Positions 58,785 to 64,000 of a DNA stretch of 64,000 nucleotides are shown here, piece by piece. Position 1 is the first letter of the stretch. Each line of letters starts with the position of its first letter. Position numbers and translations under genes: made by a program. Under the pieces are notes generated by a model, which was not told the origin of the DNA, made no database searches, and saw nothing but the letters and a program-made list of their open reading frames with translations. Origin of the DNA: Treponema sp. (lineage in GTDB: Bacteria; Spirochaetota; Spirochaetia; Treponematales; Treponemataceae); the NCBI GenBank assembly GCA_017940255.1, contig JAGAZB010000056.1:1-64000 (forward strand), read 5' to 3'.

Positions 58785-58921
58785 CTGAAAACAAAAGGTC
58801 TTCCGCTGCGCGTCCTCGAAAACATCGCAGTGCAAGCCGTTTTGGAACTTATTAAGTGCGCTTCGCGCCGGCTTGCAAGCGAGTTTTCGATTCCGCTCCA
58901 CTCACGACCTTTTGTTTTCAG
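58785..58921. repeat. 137-bp multi-stem palindromic element, copy 2, in a divergent promoter region
   Basis: Reverse-oriented relative to copy 1 at 3166. Outer 16-bp perfect stem (58785-58800 / 58906-58921), then the unpaired conserved words TTCCGCTGCGC and TTCCGCTCCACTCAC, stem 2 TCGAAAAC/GTTTTCGA (58816-58823 / 58883-58890), stem 3 TGCAAGCCG/CGGCTTGCA (58831-58839 / 58869-58877), hairpins ACTT-ATT-AAGT (58847-58857) and GCGC-TTC-GCGC (58858-58868). It lies between divergent genes, so terminating a coding transcript is not its role here. Confidence 0.8.
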
Positions 58922-58992
58922 ATTACACACACATATTAATCTTTTATTTCAAAGAGAATAAAAATGTAATATACTAAACTTAAGGGGATAAA

Positions 58993-61900
58993 ATGAAAAA
59001 TGTATACACTTGCTGGAATCTGGAAATTCTGGCAGACAAAATGATTGAAAAGATTCTGGATAACTGGAAAAATCCATTTTTTTCACCAGCAATCGTTTTT
59101 ACCGATGCAAAAAGTGAACAGTGGTTCAAACTGCACTGGATGCAAAAGGCGTCTGATAAAAATCCTGTTTTGCTGAACTTAAAAACCATGCGTCTGCAGA
59201 GCTTCCTCTTTGATATTTCCCGCCCCCCTCAGTATAATTCACCCGCAAAAATTGAAAGAGTCTGCGTGGAACTTGTTCGCGATGTAATTATCAGCAAATT
59301 AATAGAAAAAAATCCGGATGGCTCTTATTATTTTGAAGGCTTGGGCGAGCCTAAAGTTGCCAGTTATCTAAAAAATGGCAATAAAATTAATAATATTAAG
59401 CTTTACGATTTTGCCCAGCAGCTGGCCTCTCTTTTTCTGGATTATGAAGACACCCGGCCTGACACTCTGGAAGAACTCTTTCAGGCTTCCCCCTGGCAGG
59501 CAAAAGTCAGAAAAGACATTTTTGGCTCAGAACCAGAGCTAGGCTTTGATTTTGGAAATCTTCATTACTTTTCTCTGCACCAGATTTACAATCTGAACAA
59601 AAAAATAAACGGAAATGTTAAATTCAACTGGAATTTTAAGCGGCCCGTTTTCATCTTCGGCTTTTTGGGACTTGGACAATTATATAGAAAAATCCTTGCG
59701 GAATTTGCAAAGCAGGGCGACCTTTATGTTTATCTGCAGGCCGGAAACATGGCCTCTGAGCAATCATCAAACGAACTAATTAATGCCTGGGGCGATTTTG
59801 GAAAAGAATGTCTGGAATTGTGGGGAGAAGGTACAAGTATAAATCACATAAAAGCTGAATATTCACAAGACAGTCTGCTTCATTGCCTGCAGAATTCAAT
59901 TGAAGAAAACAAGCCAGTTCAAAAAATTCAGCAGGAAAGTGACAAAAAAAGCCTGAGCCTGACCGGGGCGCCTAACCGCCTTCGTGAAATTGAAAATCTT
60001 CATTCTCAGATTTGCAAACTTTTAAAAGATGGAAAAACTCAGGTTAGCGATATTCTGATTGTTGCACAAAATATTCAGTATTACAAAATAGCCATTGAAC
60101 AGGTATTTGATCAGAATGATAAAAACTCTTCTGATTTCCCATCACTTCCCTACACTATTGCAGACTATTCTGCCGACTCTTCTTTAACAGCCGATGCGAT
60201 GCAGCTTTTCTTTTCTATTTTGCAGAAGGGTTACCTTAGCCGCAGCGATTTTTTTGGACTCCTTAGAAACTCTCTGGTGCAGACCGTGCGTGGCATTACA
60301 GACGAAAGCGTTTCTAACTGGAGCGAATGGACAAGTGATTTGAACGTTTACCGCGGCAAAAACTGGCAGAAAGCCGCAAGCCGGCTACTGCTTTCACGGC
60401 TCACAGATAATCCGGTTTTTACAAATGAAGAAAACTACCTGCCTTACGAAAACATCAACAGCCAGGATAACGAAGCTTTATACCAGTTTTTACAGGCCAT
60501 TGAAGAAATGGAAGACTGGCTAAAGCTTTCAGAAAAAGAAGTACTTACCGCCACCAACATAGACAGCATTTACAACTTTTTGTGCCGCTGGCTAAAACTG
60601 GAAGATTCAATTCCGCCAGGAATGATGAGCGAATCTTTTATTTTCCAGAATATTATGGAAGAAATAGAACGCCAGAAGCTGATGACACAGAGCCTGAGCA
60701 ACACGAATGGCACCGTTATAAAAGACTGCTTTTTCTTTGCACTTTTAGACCGCACCAGTGCCGCTTCCTTGCACAGTGCAAATATCTTTTCTTCGGGCGT
60801 TACCTTTGCAAATTTCCAGGCCAACCGAATCCTGCCCGCAAAATATGTCTTCTTCCTGGGCCTGGATTCCAAATCATACCCGGGCCAGGATAAGAGCAAT
60901 GTTCTGGATTTACGCAGTGAACATTATAAGCGGAATCGCGAAAAAGGTGATGAATCAATCCCGAAAAAAAACAAAAATGCCTTTTTAGCCCAGTTAATGG
61001 CCTCAAAAGAAGGATTTTTTATCAGCTATGTAAATAAAGATTTACGAAAGGATGCAGACTTTTTTCCTTCTTCTGTGGTAAACGAACTTTTTTCTGCTGT
61101 TTTTGGGCAGGATGCAGCCGGAAAAGAAAATATTGAAGAAAAAATCAATCTGGATGAAGACCGCCCCTGGAAGGAGCTTTTTACCCAGAGAGAATTCCGC
61201 AATAAAGAAAACTTTTTGGCTCTTAAAAGAGAAAGAACAGAAGCCGAAGAGCTGGAAAGCAGTGAGCAGCAGGAGCTTTTACCAGACCGCGTGAGCATTT
61301 CAAGCGTAAAGGTTTATTTAAAAGACCCCTTCCAGTTTATGGCCTCTCAGGTTTTTAGTAATGACGAAGACACTTCCGCAGAAGAAAGAGAAGAGTTTGA
61401 GCCAATTGATTTTTCAAGCCTCACTTCTTCGGAGCTAAGAAAAGCTTATGTGCAGGCAAAACTGGAAAATGCAGAAAGTGATTTTGAACAGAAGCTCAAA
61501 GACCAGGATCTTTTACCTCAGACATTTTTTGGCTCAGTTGCCCTTGAAAAAATCTACAGGGATGGAGAAAAACTTCTTGAACAGGTAAAAGAGATTTATC
61601 AGGAAAATTTCCCGATTGAATTTGAAGCAAGCGCAAATCTGCTTCAAAAATATAATGAAAAAGACTGGCACCTTACAGGCCGCCTTGCCTGGTATAATCA
61701 GAATTTTGAAGACACCAAAAAACTGATTATCACAGACTTTTCAAAACAGAAAGTTTCTATCAGTGCTTATGTTACCGCACTTGCCCTGCTTGCAGGACTA
61801 AACAAAAACAAGAATGAAGAATACTATGTTTCTCTTTATTCAATAAACACAGAAAATAATGCAAAAGCCCTGTGTTTTTCTATGAGCAGAGAAGAAGCGG

Positions 61901-62190
61901 AAGGTATTCTTTCTGCAATATATTATTACATGTTTGTAGAAGCATACCAAACCTGCATTCCAGATGAAATGCTTACAAAAAAGAAGGAACCCGAAAGTTT
62001 GCAGGCCTTTGTATCTAATCTTTTTAGTAATTCCGGCCAGAGTGGTGCATGGTCTTATTTTGCAAAACGAAAAATGTTTGATCCTTACAAAGACATTGGC
62101 TACACAAGTGCAAATTTTGCAGAAGAATACAGTGCCGCAGTTGAACATCAGCTTACAGTTTTGGGGAGATTGCACGATGAAAACAAATAA
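58993..62190 (+). CDS. recC: Exodeoxyribonuclease V gamma subunit RecC
   Basis: 1065 residues, close to the usual RecC length. N-terminal region with LLNLKTMRLQSFLFD and the PVFIFGFLGLGQLYRKIL strand, middle with LLRNSLVQTVRGITDESVSNW and YVFFLGLDSKSYPG (inactive helicase-like motif) and RVSISSVKVYLKDPFQFMA (inactive nuclease-like domain start). As in other RecC proteins these ATPase and nuclease motifs are degenerate; the protein recognises Chi and holds the RecB/RecD motors. ATG at 58993 has AAGGGG upstream. It overlaps recB by 14 bp. Confidence 0.88.
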   Translation: MKNVYTCWNLEILADKMIEKILDNWKNPFFSPAIVFTDAKSEQWFKLHWMQKASDKNPVLLNLKTMRLQSFLFDISRPPQYNSPAKIERVCVELVRDVIISKLIEKNPDGSYYFEGLGEPKVASYLKNGNKINNIKLYDFAQQLASLFLDYEDTRPDTLEELFQASPWQAKVRKDIFGSEPELGFDFGNLHYFSLHQIYNLNKKINGNVKFNWNFKRPVFIFGFLGLGQLYRKILAEFAKQGDLYVYLQAGNMASEQSSNELINAWGDFGKECLELWGEGTSINHIKAEYSQDSLLHCLQNSIEENKPVQKIQQESDKKSLSLTGAPNRLREIENLHSQICKLLKDGKTQVSDILIVAQNIQYYKIAIEQVFDQNDKNSSDFPSLPYTIADYSADSSLTADAMQLFFSILQKGYLSRSDFFGLLRNSLVQTVRGITDESVSNWSEWTSDLNVYRGKNWQKAASRLLLSRLTDNPVFTNEENYLPYENINSQDNEALYQFLQAIEEMEDWLKLSEKEVLTATNIDSIYNFLCRWLKLEDSIPPGMMSESFIFQNIMEEIERQKLMTQSLSNTNGTVIKDCFFFALLDRTSAASLHSANIFSSGVTFANFQANRILPAKYVFFLGLDSKSYPGQDKSNVLDLRSEHYKRNREKGDESIPKKNKNAFLAQLMASKEGFFISYVNKDLRKDADFFPSSVVNELFSAVFGQDAAGKENIEEKINLDEDRPWKELFTQREFRNKENFLALKRERTEAEELESSEQQELLPDRVSISSVKVYLKDPFQFMASQVFSNDEDTSAEEREEFEPIDFSSLTSSELRKAYVQAKLENAESDFEQKLKDQDLLPQTFFGSVALEKIYRDGEKLLEQVKEIYQENFPIEFEASANLLQKYNEKDWHLTGRLAWYNQNFEDTKKLIITDFSKQKVSISAYVTALALLAGLNKNKNEEYYVSLYSINTENNAKALCFSMSREEAEGILSAIYYYMFVEAYQTCIPDEMLTKKKEPESLQAFVSNLFSNSGQSGAWSYFAKRKMFDPYKDIGYTSANFAEEYSAAVEHQLTVLGRLHDENK

Positions 62191-64000
62191 AAATCTTTTT
62201 AAACTAGAAGACTTTTCTGCAAACCACAGAAAATCAATGTTTATAGAAGCTTCGGCAGGAACAGGAAAGACTTATACAATCACAGGAATTGTAGAAAATC
62301 TTGTAAAAAATGCAAAAATCCCTCTGGAAAAAATTCTGATTGTAACTTACACCGAAAAAGCCGTTGGCGAACTAAAAGACCGCATAAGAAGCAGACTTAC
62401 AAATATTCCAGATTGCCATGCAGATGTAGACAACGCCCCAATTTATACAATTCACTCATTCTGCCAGAAAACTCTGGATGAATTTGCCTTTACCGCAGAA
62501 CAGCCCTTTTCTCTTTCCCTTGTGAATGAATCAGAAATCGGTGATTTTATAGACCGCTGGATTCGTGATAATCTGGCCACAAATACAGAGTTTGAAAAAC
62601 TGTATTCTTCCGCCGAAAAAGCTTCATCACTTATAAGAAAACTGAAAAAAGACCTTTCTTCTGCAGTAGACAAATACTACCTGAATCTGAAGTCGGAAGA
62701 AGACAAAGAAATTATCTCTCTGGATGACCAGCACTGCACCGAAATAAACGGCCAGCTTATTACTTACGAAGAATTTAATAAAATTGCCAGTCCAGACTGC
62801 ATAGAAGATATGTTCGCCTTACAGGGCTTTGAAGAAGTCTGGAATGATTTACTGGCAAACAGGAGCGCTCTAAAAGCCGCAGAGTTTATTCAGGAAATAG
62901 AAAATAACATAAAAAACAGCCACAAGTTTACTTTTAACGGCAGAGTTTTCCAGGTGAACAGGCTTGGAAGTGAAATTAAGGAAGACTTTCTTTATCTAAA
63001 ATCTGTAAAAGAATTAAAACTGGAAGTTACAGACAACACCCGGGCAGAAGAATTCTTTACTCATGTTTTAAAGGATTTATACCTTGCCTGGCAGGAAGAA
63101 AAAAGCAAAAACAAGCAGCAGTCTTACAACGACATGATTCGAAATGTACGCGAAGCAGTCTGCAATGAAGGACTGGAACTTAAAAAAAAGCTGCAGGAAA
63201 AGTACACTTACGCCATCATAGATGAATTTCAGGATACAAATAAACGCCAGTGGGATATTTTCAGCAGGATATTCATGGAAGATGACCAGCACACAATTAT
63301 TGTGGTGGGCGACCCTAAACAGTCCATTTATTCTTTCCAGGGAGCAGACGTAAATGTTTACCAAGAGGCCATTCAGCAGATTGCCCAGCTTTCGCCGGAG
63401 GGTGCTTATTCGCTGGCAACAAACTGGCGCTCCACAGATTTGATGGTGCAGGCCTGCAATGCGCTTTTTGAAGACAAGGGAGATGTAAAGTTTTTCGGAA
63501 GTTTGAAGGAAGGTGACAGTAGTCCGTCACTATTCACTCCTTCAAACTCATCCGGAAAAATACAAAACGCCTTGTTTGACAATCATGAAATCAAACCTTT
63601 CTGGATTGCACAAAGCCAGTCGGGCGAAAAAATTGACGAAAACACCTTTGCCCGCATCGCTGTAAAAAAGATAGTTGAATGTTGCACTTTCACTTCTGAA
63701 AATAAAACCCGCCTGCAGGTTTACAATAAAGACGCAAAAACATACAGAAACGTAAGCTTCCACGACTTTGCAATTCTTGGCCGCACGGGAAGCGAACTGG
63801 AAGCCATAGAAGAAGAAATGCGAAAAGCCGGAGTTCCATACTCACGCTACAAAGACACCGGACTTTTTAAGGGCCTGGAATGTGCCCACTGGATAGCCCT
63901 TTTGAACGCAATTGCCGCAAATAACTTTTCCGGCCACAATCGCAGAGTTTTGAACGAAGCCCTCTACACAAAGTTTTTTAATGTCCCCCTTTCGCAAATA
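62177..64000 (+). CDS. recB: Exodeoxyribonuclease V beta subunit RecB, 5' part (cut by window end)
   Basis: 608 codons of an open frame that runs off the window. Superfamily 1A helicase motifs are plain: Walker A ASAGTGKT (A25 on), YTEKAVGEL (Ia), IHSFCQKTL, Walker B IIDEFQDTNKRQW, VVGDPKQSIYSFQGAD (III) and TNWRS (IV). With RecC and RecD it unwinds and degrades double-strand DNA ends and loads RecA. The C-terminal nuclease domain lies beyond the window. The ATG at 62177 is inside the recC end (14-bp overlap), implying coupled translation. Confidence 0.93.
   Translation, partial: MKTNKNLFKLEDFSANHRKSMFIEASAGTGKTYTITGIVENLVKNAKIPLEKILIVTYTEKAVGELKDRIRSRLTNIPDCHADVDNAPIYTIHSFCQKTLDEFAFTAEQPFSLSLVNESEIGDFIDRWIRDNLATNTEFEKLYSSAEKASSLIRKLKKDLSSAVDKYYLNLKSEEDKEIISLDDQHCTEINGQLITYEEFNKIASPDCIEDMFALQGFEEVWNDLLANRSALKAAEFIQEIENNIKNSHKFTFNGRVFQVNRLGSEIKEDFLYLKSVKELKLEVTDNTRAEEFFTHVLKDLYLAWQEEKSKNKQQSYNDMIRNVREAVCNEGLELKKKLQEKYTYAIIDEFQDTNKRQWDIFSRIFMEDDQHTIIVVGDPKQSIYSFQGADVNVYQEAIQQIAQLSPEGAYSLATNWRSTDLMVQACNALFEDKGDVKFFGSLKEGDSSPSLFTPSNSSGKIQNALFDNHEIKPFWIAQSQSGEKIDENTFARIAVKKIVECCTFTSENKTRLQVYNKDAKTYRNVSFHDFAILGRTGSELEAIEEEMRKAGVPYSRYKDTGLFKGLECAHWIALLNAIAANNFSGHNRRVLNEALYTKFFNVPLSQI

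Noticed and set aside
58785..58921. Reading the 137-bp elements as integron attC sites, which occur in some Treponema
   Set aside because: The ends lack the RYYYAAC/GTTRRRY core boxes, the outer stem is a long A-tract, and no integrase or cassette-like short genes are next to them.

Overview
The window looks like chromosomal DNA of a host-associated Treponema (Spirochaetota). The intergenic DNA is AT-rich and coding density is high. The MoxR / DUF58 / von Willebrand / TPR / BatD-like cluster has the same gene order as in Borrelia and Treponema. There are many lipoproteins with relaxed lipoboxes, large outer-membrane proteins of spirochaete type (an M-MA-type peptidase with a barrel-like C-terminus and a 2024-residue Ig-like repeat protein), a DUF4015 protein and a RecBC pair. 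The genus is an inference from protein content. I saw no tRNA, rRNA, CRISPR array or insertion-sequence transposase.

Layout. 1-4.7 kb: a TldD/TldE-type pair and a convergent cellobiose 2-epimerase. 4.8-8.5 kb: a CitA/DcuS-type two-component system and a PQ-loop/SGNH-like fusion. 8.6-12.9 kb: an OppA-type lipoprotein next to a Cache chemoreceptor, then ybaK. 12.9-14.2 kb: an array of five inverted-repeat hairpins in front of a PD-(D/E)XK-like nuclease of unknown role. 14.3-19.7 kb: metH, a solute-binding lipoprotein and an aminotransferase. 19.8-26.8 kb: the Bat operon ending in an Smr protein. 26.9-34.7 kb: a secreted nuclease-like lipoprotein, an orphan D12 methyltransferase, aroA, a PurH-like protein, mraY and an M20 peptidase. 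34.7-39.4 kb: a DUF6273 lipoprotein, a DUF2798 membrane protein, glmS with a hairpin-rich leader, and a 37-codon small gene. 39.4-52.3 kb: a leftward set of the giant surface protein, a barrel-like protein, an HD-GYP-like membrane protein, a DUF4015 protein and mnmE. 52.4-64 kb: a sirtuin, the peptidase, an ABC exporter, recC, and recB cut by the window end.

The most unusual content is in the repeats. (1) GC-rich palindromic elements sit in frame inside genes for conserved enzymes (cellobiose 2-epimerase, MetH twice, MnmE) and lengthen the proteins without breaking them; copies in unrelated proteins encode similar peptides. (2) Short palindromes with a TCAAG loop lie inside mnmE and inside the signal-peptide region of a lipoprotein gene. 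(3) Two elements of about 137 bp, one between convergent and one between divergent genes, share the same multi-stem fold with compensatory changes. (4) The hairpin array with 19-20 nt unique loops precedes the nuclease gene. (5) A 44-bp promoter-like motif recurs three times, including upstream of that array. (6) Three genes have a -10 box placed so that transcripts would be leaderless.
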